DNA from: an uncultured Burkholderiales bacterium
Lineage (GTDB): Bacteria; Pseudomonadota; Gammaproteobacteria; Burkholderiales; Burkholderiaceae_C
Direction of reading: 5' to 3'
Assembly (NCBI GenBank): GCA_903925445.1
Contig: CAIYFE010000083.1
Coordinates: 1 to 7,078, forward strand
DNA: 7,078 bases
Shown: positions 1-6,403 of the stretch, one piece after another
How positions within the stretch are numbered: position 1 is the stretch's first letter
Layout: the number at the start of each line of letters is the position of its first letter
The notes under the pieces: generated by a model
What the model was told of the DNA's origin: nothing
Databases searched by the model: none
The model's input: the letters and a program-made list of their open reading frames with translations, nothing else
Program-made: the position numbers and the translations under genes

Positions 1-1895
1 TCAAACTCTTTGGCTTTTTTGACGATGTGCTCGGTCATGGCGGCAATTTCGCGCATGAAGGCCTCGCGGCTCAACTGGCCGTGCTCCATTTGCGCGAGTT
101 TGTATTCCCAGCCGCCCGTGAGTTCGGGCTTGGAGAGTTCTTCCACGCCCAAACCGCGCAGCAGCGTGAAGAGCTGAAAGGCTTTGGCGGTTGGAATCAT
201 CTCGCGGCCATCGCGCACGATGTACTTCTCGTTGATCAAGCCTTCGATGATGGCCGCGCGGGTGGCTGGCGTGCCCAGTCCTTTTTCTTGCATGGCCTCG
301 CGCAACTCGTCGTCTTCGACCAGCTTGCCTGCGCCTTCCATCGCGCCCAGCAACGTCGCTTCGCTGTAACGCGCGGGGGGGCGGGTTTTCAAACCCTTGG
401 CGTTGATTGATTCGTTGCGCGCCATTTCGCCTGGCTTTAAGGCCACCAAGGTTTTGCCTTCTTCTTCGTTGTCGGCGGCTTCTTGCGCTGCATCTTTGCC
501 GTAAACGGCCATCCAACCCGCATTGACCAACACTTTGCCTTCGGTTTTGAAAGCGTATTGCTGACCAGCTTCGCTCACGGTGCTGATGCGGGTGGTAACC
601 ATGTATTCAGCGCTGGGAAAGAACACCGCCATGAAGCGACGCACCACCAAGTCGTAGAGCTTTTGCTCGGCTTCGGACAATCCACTGGGCGCTTGCAAGG
701 TGGGGATGATCGCAAAGTGATCGCTGACTTTTTTGTCGTCAAACACGCGCGGGAGCTTGCGCACGTAGTTGTTGTTGAGCGCCGTCAAGGCATGGGGCTC
801 CAAGTGCCGCATGCCGCTGTCGGCCAACATTTCAAAGGTTTGCTTGACCACGGGCACGTAGTCTTCGGGCAGATGGCGCGAATCGGTCCGTGGGTAGGTC
901 AGCGCCTTGTGGCGTTCGTACAGGCTTTGCGCCAGCGCCAGCGTGGTTTTGGCTGAAAAGCCAAAGCGCCCGTTGGCTTCGCGTTGCAGCGAAGTCAAAT
1001 CGAACAAGCCTGGGCTGGCTTTGGTGGTGGGCTTGCTTTCCTCGGTCACGGTCGCGGCTTTGTTGCGCACGGCGTTGGCGATGGTCAAGGCTTCGGATTC
1101 GCTCCAAACGCGGTCGGCTTTTTTCTCTGCGTCGGCGTCTTTTTTATGTTCTGGGTTGAACCATTTGGCGGGGTATTCGCCGGCTTCGACCAAGAAGTTG
1201 GCATGAATTTCCCAATAGTCGCGGCTGACAAATTTGCGGATTTGCTCTTCGCGCTCGACCACCACGCTCAAGGTGGGAGTTTGCACCCGCCCCACGGTGG
1301 TGAGGAAAAAACCGCCTTCGCGCGAATTGAAGGCCGTCAAGGCGCGGGTGCCATTGATGCCCACCAGCCAGTCGGCTTCGGAGCGGCTGCGGGCTGCATC
1401 GGCCAGGCCTTGCATTTGTTGTTCGCTGCGCAAAGAGTCAAAGCCGTCTCGGATGGCTTGCGGAGTCATCGATTGCAACCACAAGCGTTTGACCGGCTTG
1501 TCCAGCGGCTTTTTGCCGCCCGCGTATTGTTCGATCAAACGAAAAATCAACTCACCCTCGCGCCCCGCGTCACACGCGTTGATGAGCGCGGTGACGTCTT
1601 TGCGCTTGGCCAACTTGACCACGGCATTGAGGCGAGTTTTGGTCTTATCGACGGGTTTGAGGTCAAAGTAAGGCGGAATCACGGGCAAATGCGCAAAGCT
1701 CCATTTGCCCCGTTTGACGTCAAACTCTTCCGGGGCTTGGATTTCAACCAAGTGCCCCACGGCGCTGGTGACCACATAGGTGTCGCTCTCGAAATGCTCG
1801 TCGTGCTTTTCGAACTTGCCGGCCACTGGCGTGAGTGCGCGCACGATGTCTTGCGCAACCGAAGGTTTTTCGGCAATCACGAGGGTTTTACTCAT
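1..1895 (-). CDS. topB: DNA topoisomerase III, type IA (C-terminus cut by window edge)
   Basis: Type IA topoisomerases cut one DNA strand through a tyrosine phosphodiester and pass the other strand; TopB proteins mainly decatenate and resolve replication or recombination intermediates. From ATG at 1895-1893, 631 codons are open to the window edge. Residues 1-150 form the TOPRIM domain, with IAEKPS at 7-12 (Glu9) and DAGREGE at 109-115. The second acid of the usual DxD motif is Gly111, a variant known in many bacterial TopB proteins. ADWLVGINGTRA lies near 174-185 and VGRVQTPTL at 201-209. ALTYPRTDS at 331-339 contains the catalytic Tyr334. A late motif KGLGTPATRAAIIEGL follows. TopB proteins of this order usually exceed 800 residues, so the C-terminal tail is missing. 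The start is supported by AAGGAA at 1907-1902, six bases upstream. Assignment to type IA is very secure; TopB rather than TopA rests on the Gly111 motif and the overall resemblance. Confidence 0.95.
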   Translation of the reverse strand, partial: MSKTLVIAEKPSVAQDIVRALTPVAGKFEKHDEHFESDTYVVTSAVGHLVEIQAPEEFDVKRGKWSFAHLPVIPPYFDLKPVDKTKTRLNAVVKLAKRKDVTALINACDAGREGELIFRLIEQYAGGKKPLDKPVKRLWLQSMTPQAIRDGFDSLRSEQQMQGLADAARSRSEADWLVGINGTRALTAFNSREGGFFLTTVGRVQTPTLSVVVEREEQIRKFVSRDYWEIHANFLVEAGEYPAKWFNPEHKKDADAEKKADRVWSESEALTIANAVRNKAATVTEESKPTTKASPGLFDLTSLQREANGRFGFSAKTTLALAQSLYERHKALTYPRTDSRHLPEDYVPVVKQTFEMLADSGMRHLEPHALTALNNNYVRKLPRVFDDKKVSDHFAIIPTLQAPSGLSEAEQKLYDLVVRRFMAVFFPSAEYMVTTRISTVSEAGQQYAFKTEGKVLVNAGWMAVYGKDAAQEAADNEEEGKTLVALKPGEMARNESINAKGLKTRPPARYSEATLLGAMEGAGKLVEDDELREAMQEKGLGTPATRAAIIEGLINEKYIVRDGREMIPTAKAFQLFTLLRGLGVEELSKPELTGGWEYKLAQMEHGQLSREAFMREIAAMTEHIVKKAKEF

Positions 1896-2001
1896 TTCAA
1901 GTTCCTTAGAAAACTGACCACTACAATTTGCGTTTCTCGCGTGCGCGCACGCACACGTGCGCACATGCGTGCGTATGCATTTAAGTTAACAGAAATTTTC
2001 C
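1896..2001. promoter_or_regulatory. Divergent topB / SET intergenic region
   Basis: These 106 bases separate the start codons of two divergent genes and must hold both promoters unless a promoter lies inside a gene. The topB ribosome binding site (AAGGAA on the minus strand, 1907-1902) is clear. For topB a weak sigma70-like pair is TGGGCA (2008-2003) and TTAAAT (1984-1979), spaced 18 bases; if real, the alternating tract would lie in the topB leader RNA. No convincing plus-strand promoter or Shine-Dalgarno site is visible before the GTG at 2002. The middle is occupied by the alternating pyrimidine-purine tract listed separately. Promoter positions are guesses by eye. Confidence 0.5.
1938..1980. 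repeat. 43-base perfect alternating pyrimidine-purine tract (Z-DNA prone)
   Basis: Every base from C1938 to T1980 alternates pyrimidine then purine without a break; the alternation ends at T1981. The steps are mostly CG and CA/TG, the steps known to favour left-handed Z-DNA, with only a few AT or TA steps toward the right end. It also contains a perfect 14-base palindrome, gcgtgcgcgcacgc at 1939-1952, and shorter dyads (cacgtg 1954-1959, atgcat 1975-1980). Other short arms pair across small loops, such as gcgcac 1945-1950 with gtgcgc 1957-1962. It is not a simple tandem repeat. The alternation is read directly; structure formation and any regulatory role are inference. Confidence 0.85.
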
Positions 2002-2541
2002 GTGCCCAAAAATACACCTTCTCCAGCCGCTGGCCGCCGCATCCAAACTCGCCGCTCTGGCGTTCATGGCAAAGGCGTCTTTGCATTGACCGACATCGCG
2101 GAGGGCGAAACCATCATCGAATACGTGGGCGAAATCATCACGTGGAAAGAAGCGCTGCGCCGCCATCCCCACGATCCCAAAGATCCCAACCATACCTTTT
2201 ATTTTCATCTCGATGACAAACATGTGATTGACGCCCTGTATGGCGGCAATTCATCGCGCTGGATCAACCACTCCTGCAAACCCAATTGCGAGCCAGATGA
2301 AGTTGATGGGCGCGTTTTCATCAAAGCGCTGCGCAACATCCAAGCCGGCGAAGAACTCAACTACGACTACGGCTTGGTGATTGACGCGCCGCTCACACCT
2401 GAGCTCAAGGCCGAATACCCTTGCTGGTGCGGCGCTAAAAAATGCCGTGGCACCTTGTTGGCATCCAGCCAAATGAAAGAGCCCAACAAGCGCGAACGTC
2501 GGGCGCTTAAAAAGGCCAAGCAAGGCAAAAAGAAACACTGA
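2002..2541 (+). CDS. SET-domain protein-lysine methyltransferase with post-SET motif
   Basis: SET proteins transfer methyl from S-adenosylmethionine to lysine side chains. This 179-residue protein is essentially one SET domain. GVHGKGVFA at 20-28 and IIEYVGEII at 38-46 form its first part. RWINHSCKPNC at 86-96 carries the NHSC motif that forms the knot around the cofactor site. EELNYDYG at 117-124 carries the catalytic tyrosine region. CWCGAKKC at 141-148 is a CxCx4C post-SET motif, expected to bind zinc with the NHSC cysteine. The last 20 residues are strongly basic (about eight Lys and three Arg). No signal peptide or membrane segment is seen. The start is GTG, the only usable one, because an in-frame TAA lies at 1987-1989; no Shine-Dalgarno site precedes it, so a leaderless or very short leader is possible. 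It ends five bases before birA. The substrate cannot be told from sequence. Confidence 0.93.
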   Translation: MPKNTPSPAAGRRIQTRRSGVHGKGVFALTDIAEGETIIEYVGEIITWKEALRRHPHDPKDPNHTFYFHLDDKHVIDALYGGNSSRWINHSCKPNCEPDEVDGRVFIKALRNIQAGEELNYDYGLVIDAPLTPELKAEYPCWCGAKKCRGTLLASSQMKEPNKRERRALKKAKQGKKKH

Positions 2542-2546
2542 GCCCC

Positions 2547-3350
2547 ATGATTTGGCCAGCTGAAGACCTTTGGCAAGCGATGGTGGGCAGCTGCCCCGGC
2601 ATCACCGTCGAAGTGTTGCCGCAAATAGATTCCACCAACTCGGAGTTGATGCGCCGCGCCCGTTCGGGCTTGACCGATCCGGTGGTCTTGATCGCTGAAA
2701 CACAAACCGCAGGCCGTGGCCGTTTGGGTCGCGCGTGGCACGGCACTGCAGGCGATGCCTTGACGTTTTCGCTGGGCCTCATGCTCCAACCTGCCGATTG
2801 GTCGGGCTTGTCGCTGGCGGTGGGATTGGCTCTGGCGCGCAGCCTTGATCCGCAAGGCACATTGGGTCTGCGCCTGAAATGGCCCAACGACATTTGGGTG
2901 GCTCGCGCTGACGCACCCACAGGCTGGGCCAAATTGGCCGGCATCTTGATTGAAACCACGCTGCCGACCCCCGCCGATGCAAGCAGCCCGCGTTACTGCG
3001 TGGTGGGCATGGGCGTCAACATCGCCCCGCCGACGGCACAAGACCTGCGCACGCAGCCCTTGGGTTTGCGTGAGCTGCAAGCCGACGCCAGTGCCGCATC
3101 GGCCGTGTTGCGCATCGCGCCCGCCGTGCTGAACACCTTGCTGGCCTTTGAGCGTGCAGGTTTTGCGCCCCTGCAAAATGCTTTTTCTGCGCGCGATGCT
3201 TTGCACAACCAAGCGGTCAGCCTGAGCGATGGCCGCAGCGGTCTGGCCTGCGGGGTCGATGCGCAAGGCGCTTTGTGCGTTCAAACCGCTGAAGGCATGG
3301 CACACATCACCAGCGCCGAGGTCAGCGTGCGGCCACAATCCAACCTTTGA
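2547..3350 (+). CDS. birA: Biotin--[acetyl-CoA-carboxylase] ligase, monofunctional
   Basis: The enzyme activates biotin with ATP to biotinyl-5'-AMP and attaches it to a lysine of the biotin carboxyl carrier protein, which acetyl-CoA carboxylase needs for fatty acid synthesis; it is cytoplasmic. In the 267 residues, DSTNSEL lies at 28-34, the biotinyl-AMP loop GRGRLGRAW at 56-64, KWPNDIW at 111-117, KLAGILIE at 129-136 (Lys129 matches the biotin-contacting lysine of the family) and VVGMGVNI at 152-159. A small C-terminal SH3-like domain follows from about 215. The N-terminal winged helix of Escherichia coli BirA is absent, so it should not repress biotin genes itself. The ATG is five bases after the SET stop, which suggests translational coupling. 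In related genomes, as I recall, coaX often follows birA; it does not here. Confidence 0.96.
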   Translation: MIWPAEDLWQAMVGSCPGITVEVLPQIDSTNSELMRRARSGLTDPVVLIAETQTAGRGRLGRAWHGTAGDALTFSLGLMLQPADWSGLSLAVGLALARSLDPQGTLGLRLKWPNDIWVARADAPTGWAKLAGILIETTLPTPADASSPRYCVVGMGVNIAPPTAQDLRTQPLGLRELQADASAASAVLRIAPAVLNTLLAFERAGFAPLQNAFSARDALHNQAVSLSDGRSGLACGVDAQGALCVQTAEGMAHITSAEVSVRPQSNL

Positions 3351-3364
3351 AGAATGAGGGCTTG

Positions 3365-3565
3365 ATGAAATCAAAACTCACTTGGCGCAAAACCGCGCTG
3401 ATCTTGTTGGGACTGAACATCTTTCTTTTGCTTTGGATGCACGGTGGCTTGCGTTTCATGGGGCTGGGCGCCAAAGACGTCAGCGAGCCCGAGCGCTTAG
3501 ACATGCAAGTCATCCCGCAAGCCATGATGCTCAATGACGCAGCATCGCAAGCCAAATCACATTGA
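3365..3565 (+). CDS. Small single-span membrane protein, SPOR-protein N-terminus-like
   Basis: This is a 66-residue protein with a basic N-terminus (MKSKLTWRKT), one hydrophobic segment at about 10-25 (ALILLGLNIFLLLW) and a short polar tail of about 40 residues that would lie in the periplasm. The tail contains GLGAKDVSEPERLDMQV at about 33-49. This pattern of a membrane anchor, a GxG-type turn and then an EPxRL...Q stretch resembles the N-terminal part of SPOR-domain proteins I recall near birA in Comamonadaceae, but the peptidoglycan-binding SPOR domain itself is absent. ATG 3365 is preferred because GAGGG lies four bases upstream (3356-3360). A TTG at 3347, overlapping the birA stop, would add six residues. 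It is 14 bases after birA and likely co-transcribed. Function is unknown; the SPOR relation is inference. Confidence 0.75.
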   Translation: MKSKLTWRKTALILLGLNIFLLLWMHGGLRFMGLGAKDVSEPERLDMQVIPQAMMLNDAASQAKSH

Positions 3566-3588
3566 AACCCTTTGGAGGAGACCCCACC

Positions 3589-4245
3589 ATGAGCCTGAGC
3601 CTTTATTTTTCGCCCGGTGCCTGTTCTTTTGTGCCCCATTGCCTGCTGCAAGCTGCTGGCGTGGCCTTTGAGCCCAAGATGGTCAAACTGCACAAAGGCG
3701 AACAACGTGAGCCGGCTTACCAAGCCATCAACCCACGCGGCCAAGTGCCCGTCTTGGTCGACGGCGACGCCGTGATCACGCAAATTGCGGCCATCAGCGT
3801 GTACTTGGACGAAAAATTCCCGCAACTGGGCTTTTTGCCCCAACACGGCGTGGCGCGTGCCAAAGCGTTGGAAACCTTGATGTGGATGAACAACACCGTG
3901 CACCCCACCTTCACCCATGTGTTCATGCCCGGCAAGTTCAGCGACGACGCCCAAGTGCAAGCCAACATCAAAGCCCACGCGCAAACCAGCTACGGCAAGC
4001 TGATGCTGGAGTTGCAAGACTTGGTGAAGTCTGCACAGCAAAGCGGCCAGGCTTGGCTCAGCGGCGAGCATTTCGGGCCGCTGGATGCCTACGCGCTGAC
4101 GCTGACGCGCTGGGGCACGATGGCCGGGGTCAATCCCCAAAACATTCCTCTGCTGTGGACGTTTGTCGAACGCGTGGCGCAACACCCACCGGTTCAAGCA
4201 GTGATCGCCCGTGAGCGCCTCGAACTCAATTTGTTCAAGAGCTGA
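3589..4245 (+). CDS. Glutathione S-transferase family protein, beta-class-like
   Basis: The family conjugates or exchanges glutathione with electrophiles, or carries out related reductive chemistry, in the cytoplasm. The protein has 218 residues, close to the usual length. The thioredoxin-like N-terminal domain spans about 1-78: LYFSPGACSFVPH at 5-17 puts Cys12 where beta-class enzymes hold their glutathione-binding cysteine. NPRGQVPVL at 48-56 supplies the cis-proline Pro54. The next element, ITQIAAI at 63-69, has Gln-Ile where an acidic residue followed by Ser or Gly normally binds the glutamyl end of glutathione. The C-terminal helical domain includes WLSGEHFGPLDAYALTLTRW at 156-175 with the conserved Asp166, but lacks the usual Ser/Thr N-cap. 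ATG 3589 is chosen because GGAGGAG lies at 3574-3580. It is the last gene of the plus-strand cluster, and its 3' end overlaps the opposing kinase gene by 11 bases. Confidence 0.9.
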   Translation: MSLSLYFSPGACSFVPHCLLQAAGVAFEPKMVKLHKGEQREPAYQAINPRGQVPVLVDGDAVITQIAAISVYLDEKFPQLGFLPQHGVARAKALETLMWMNNTVHPTFTHVFMPGKFSDDAQVQANIKAHAQTSYGKLMLELQDLVKSAQQSGQAWLSGEHFGPLDAYALTLTRWGTMAGVNPQNIPLLWTFVERVAQHPPVQAVIARERLELNLFKS

Positions 4246-5665
4246 AACGCACCGTGAATCGCGCGCCCGGCATGGGTCTGCCGGGTGTGGCGTCTTCCAA
4301 GGTCACGGTTGCTGCGTGCTGGTGAGCAATCTCCAGCACGATGGGCAAGCCCAGGCCTGAGCCGTCGGCCTCTGTGCCCAAGGCGCGGTAAAAGGGTTGG
4401 AACACCAAATCACGTTCTGACTCTGGAATACCCGGCCCCGAATCTTCGACTTGCAGCAGCACGACCCGCCCGAAGCGATCGGCCAGCACCCGCACCGTGA
4501 CCACGCCCGGCACCTCTGCGCTGGAAGGGGTGTAGTTGATGGCGTTGTCCACCAAGTTGCGAATCAGCTCTTTGAGCAAGGTGGCATTGCCGTTGATCAC
4601 CACATCGGGGCTGCCCGGCTGAACGCCTTCGTAGCCCAAATCGATGTGTTTGTCCAAAGCACGCGGCAACGAATCTTGAATCACATCACTGGCCAGCGCC
4701 ACCAAGTCACAGGGCGCGCGCGCGATGTGCGTGCTGCCGCTTTCTGCTCTGGCCAACGAAAGCAGTTGGTTGACCGAATGCGTGGCGCGCATGCTGGCGC
4801 GGCCAATCAACTGCAAGGACTGTTTGAGCTCTGCAGCGCTGGCGCTTTCACGTTGCGCCAAATCGGCTTGCATGCGCAAACCCGCCAAAGGCGTTTTGAG
4901 TTGGTGCGCCGCGTCTGCCAAAAATCTTTTTTGCGTGGCGATGGATTCTTTCAAGCGCGTCAACAAATCGTTGATGGACGCCACCAACGGCGCAACTTCC
5001 AGCGGCACGCTGCTCTCGTCCAAAGGGCTCAAGTCGTCGGGCAAGCGTTGACGAATGCGCTCTTCCAGCTGATTGAGCGGTTTGATGCCGCGCGCCAACG
5101 CCAGCCAAACCAAGAGCACCGCCAGCGGCAAGATGACAAACTGGGGCAGCATCACGCCTTTGATAATTTCTGTGGCCAGCACCGAGCGTTTTTCCAAAGT
5201 CTCGGCCACCTGCACCAACACGGGTTTAGAGCCCGCAATGTCCACGCTCACCCAGGTGTAGGCCACGCGCACATCGTTGCCGCGAATTTCGTCATCGCGC
5301 AAACGCACTTCGCCCGGCACGACTTTGACGTCAAACGCAGGCTTCGGAAAATCATGCTCGCCGCTGATGAACTCGCCCCGCGCGCCCAGCACTTGGTAGT
5401 AGATCAAATCGGCATCGTCGGCGCGCAAAATTTCACGCGCGGGCTGGGGCAAGTTGAAGTAAACGCGCTGGGTGTCGCTCTTGACCAATTGCGCCAAGGC
5501 TTGCACGTTGTATTCCAAACCGCGGTCAAAAGGTCGCCCTGCAATGTTTTGTGCGACCAACCAAGTCAAGGCCAGACTCACCGGCCACAGCAGCAGCAAG
5601 GGCGTGAGCATCCAGTCAAGGATCTCGCCAAACAGCGAGTGCTGCTCGCGTTGAAAGATTTTCAA
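4235..5665 (-). CDS. Sensor histidine kinase, TctE/QseC-like
   Basis: This inner-membrane kinase of a two-component system has 476 residues. Transmembrane segment 1 lies at about 21-40 and segment 2 at about 172-191, enclosing a periplasmic sensor region of roughly 130 residues; the layout matches kinases with the 2CSK_N-type sensor of TctE. A HAMP-like linker follows. The H-box is FLADAAHQLKTPLAGLR at 248-264 with phosphoacceptor His254. The N-box is NLVDNAINY at 370-378, G1 is DSGPGI at 408-413 and G2 is GSGLGLPIV at 435-443, so all catalytic elements are intact. The start is TTG 5665: no in-frame ATG lies between it and the response regulator stop, the next ATG would cut the first membrane span, and CAGGG stands seven bases upstream. 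It follows the response regulator by 27 bases and is surely its partner. The ligand is unknown; tricarboxylate sensing, as in TctE, is only a possibility. Confidence 0.94.
   Translation of the reverse strand: MKIFQREQHSLFGEILDWMLTPLLLLWPVSLALTWLVAQNIAGRPFDRGLEYNVQALAQLVKSDTQRVYFNLPQPAREILRADDADLIYYQVLGARGEFISGEHDFPKPAFDVKVVPGEVRLRDDEIRGNDVRVAYTWVSVDIAGSKPVLVQVAETLEKRSVLATEIIKGVMLPQFVILPLAVLLVWLALARGIKPLNQLEERIRQRLPDDLSPLDESSVPLEVAPLVASINDLLTRLKESIATQKRFLADAAHQLKTPLAGLRMQADLAQRESASAAELKQSLQLIGRASMRATHSVNQLLSLARAESGSTHIARAPCDLVALASDVIQDSLPRALDKHIDLGYEGVQPGSPDVVINGNATLLKELIRNLVDNAINYTPSSAEVPGVVTVRVLADRFGRVVLLQVEDSGPGIPESERDLVFQPFYRALGTEADGSGLGLPIVLEIAHQHAATVTLEDATPGRPMPGARFTVRFSS
4262..4289 (+). 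terminator. Possible hairpin just past the glutathione transferase stop
   Basis: CCCGGCA (4266-4272) and TGCCGGG (4279-4285) form a perfect seven-base stem around a six-base loop. In plus-strand RNA it extends by four further pairs including two G-U. It lies about 20 bases downstream of the stop at 4243-4245. No U-run follows, so it is not a canonical intrinsic terminator; it could mark the 3' end of the plus-strand transcript. It lies inside the kinase coding region (a Pro-Gly-Arg-rich stretch), so the repeat may be coincidental. Confidence 0.25.
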
Positions 5666-5692
5666 ATCGAGGCCCTGCCTTGCTTGTGCAAC

Positions 5693-6367
5693 TTAGCCTG
5701 GAATTTTTTCCAAGCAATAGCCCAAACCCCGAACGGTCGCGATGCGGATGGGGCCTTTTTCAATCTTCTTGCGCAAGCGGTGGATGTACACCTCAATCGC
5801 GTTGTTGCTGACCTCTTCACCCCACTCGCACAAGCGCTCGACCAACTGGTCTTTGCTGACCAAGCGCCCCGCGCGTTGCAGCAGCACCTCCAGCAACCCC
5901 AACTCGCGGGCAGAAAGCTCAACCATCTTGCCGTCGATGGTGGCCACGCGCCCTGTTTGGTCGTACACCAAAGGCCCGTGCTTGATGAGCGAGGAAGTGC
6001 CGCCCATGCCGCGCCGCGTGAGCGCGCGCACACGCGCTTCCAACTCTTGCAAACTGAAAGGCTTGGCCATGTAGTCGTCAGCGCCGTAATCCAAACCTTT
6101 GACCCGCTCATCCACGCTGTCTGCGGCGGTCAAAATCAAAACTGGAATGGACGATCCGCGTGAGCGCAAGCGCTTGAGCACCTCCAGCCCGTGCATTTTG
6201 GGCAAGCCCAAATCCAAGATGAGCAAATCGAATTCGTCGGTGGTCATCATAGCCGCATCGGCCTCGGTGCCGCTGGCCACGTGATCGGCAGCAGCGCCAG
6301 ATGCACGCAAAGTGCGCAGCAAGCCATCGGCCAAAACCAAATCGTCTTCAGCGATCAAGATACGCAT
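5693..6367 (-). CDS. OmpR-family response regulator (TctD/QseB-like)
   Basis: This DNA-binding response regulator has 224 residues. The receiver domain spans about 1-118: the acidic pair is Asp8-Asp9, the phosphoacceptor is Asp52 in LILDLGLP, the conserved Thr80 is in LILTAAD and Lys102 is in AKPF. The C-terminal winged helix-turn-helix spans about 128-222, with ELSARELGLLEVLL at 150-163, the recognition helix region NNAIEVYIHRLRKKI at 188-202 and the wing TVRGLGYCLE at 211-220. ATG 6367 is chosen because GGAG lies six bases upstream; a TTG at 6379 would add four residues but lies in the ribosome binding region. The gene sits 36 bases after the MarR gene and 27 bases before the kinase, so the three are probably one transcript. 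Target genes are not evident from the window; the operon itself or the divergent gene at the right edge are candidates. Confidence 0.95.
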   Translation of the reverse strand: MRILIAEDDLVLADGLLRTLRASGAAADHVASGTEADAAMMTTDEFDLLILDLGLPKMHGLEVLKRLRSRGSSIPVLILTAADSVDERVKGLDYGADDYMAKPFSLQELEARVRALTRRGMGGTSSLIKHGPLVYDQTGRVATIDGKMVELSARELGLLEVLLQRAGRLVSKDQLVERLCEWGEEVSNNAIEVYIHRLRKKIEKGPIRIATVRGLGYCLEKIPG

Positions 6368-6403
6368 TTTTGTCTCCAACTTCCTCGAGGTTTGGCAAAT
6401 TTG

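Noticed and set aside
1938..1980. Alternating tract as a CRISPR, tandem repeat or rho-independent terminator
   Set aside because: There is no repeated unit with spacers, no exact tandem period and no flanking U-run; it lies between divergent starts, where no terminator is needed.
984..2216. 410-codon plus-strand open frame
   Set aside because: It is antisense to topB, then crosses the intergenic tract and enters the SET gene out of frame. No domain or sensible start context is visible.
2367..3374. 335-codon minus-strand open frame
   Set aside because: It is antisense to birA and the SET gene, whose motifs are unmistakable; the composition is shadow-like.
3562..3588. TTG start giving a longer glutathione transferase
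   Set aside because: The extra residues would translate the strong GGAGGAG ribosome binding site of ATG 3589, and the family begins near that ATG.
4714..4724. Short alternating GC run as a second Z-DNA site
   Set aside because: It is only 11 bases, lies inside the kinase coding sequence, and is explained by Arg and Ala codons.
4451..6163. 570-codon plus-strand open frame
   Set aside because: It runs antisense to the kinase and response regulator, both of which have complete family motifs. Its translation is rich in Gln, His and Arg with no recognisable domain, a typical shadow of GC-rich coding DNA.
6368..6379. TTG start giving a longer response regulator
   Set aside because: Four extra residues would precede the conserved first strand of the receiver domain, and the codons overlap the GGAG ribosome binding site for ATG 6367.
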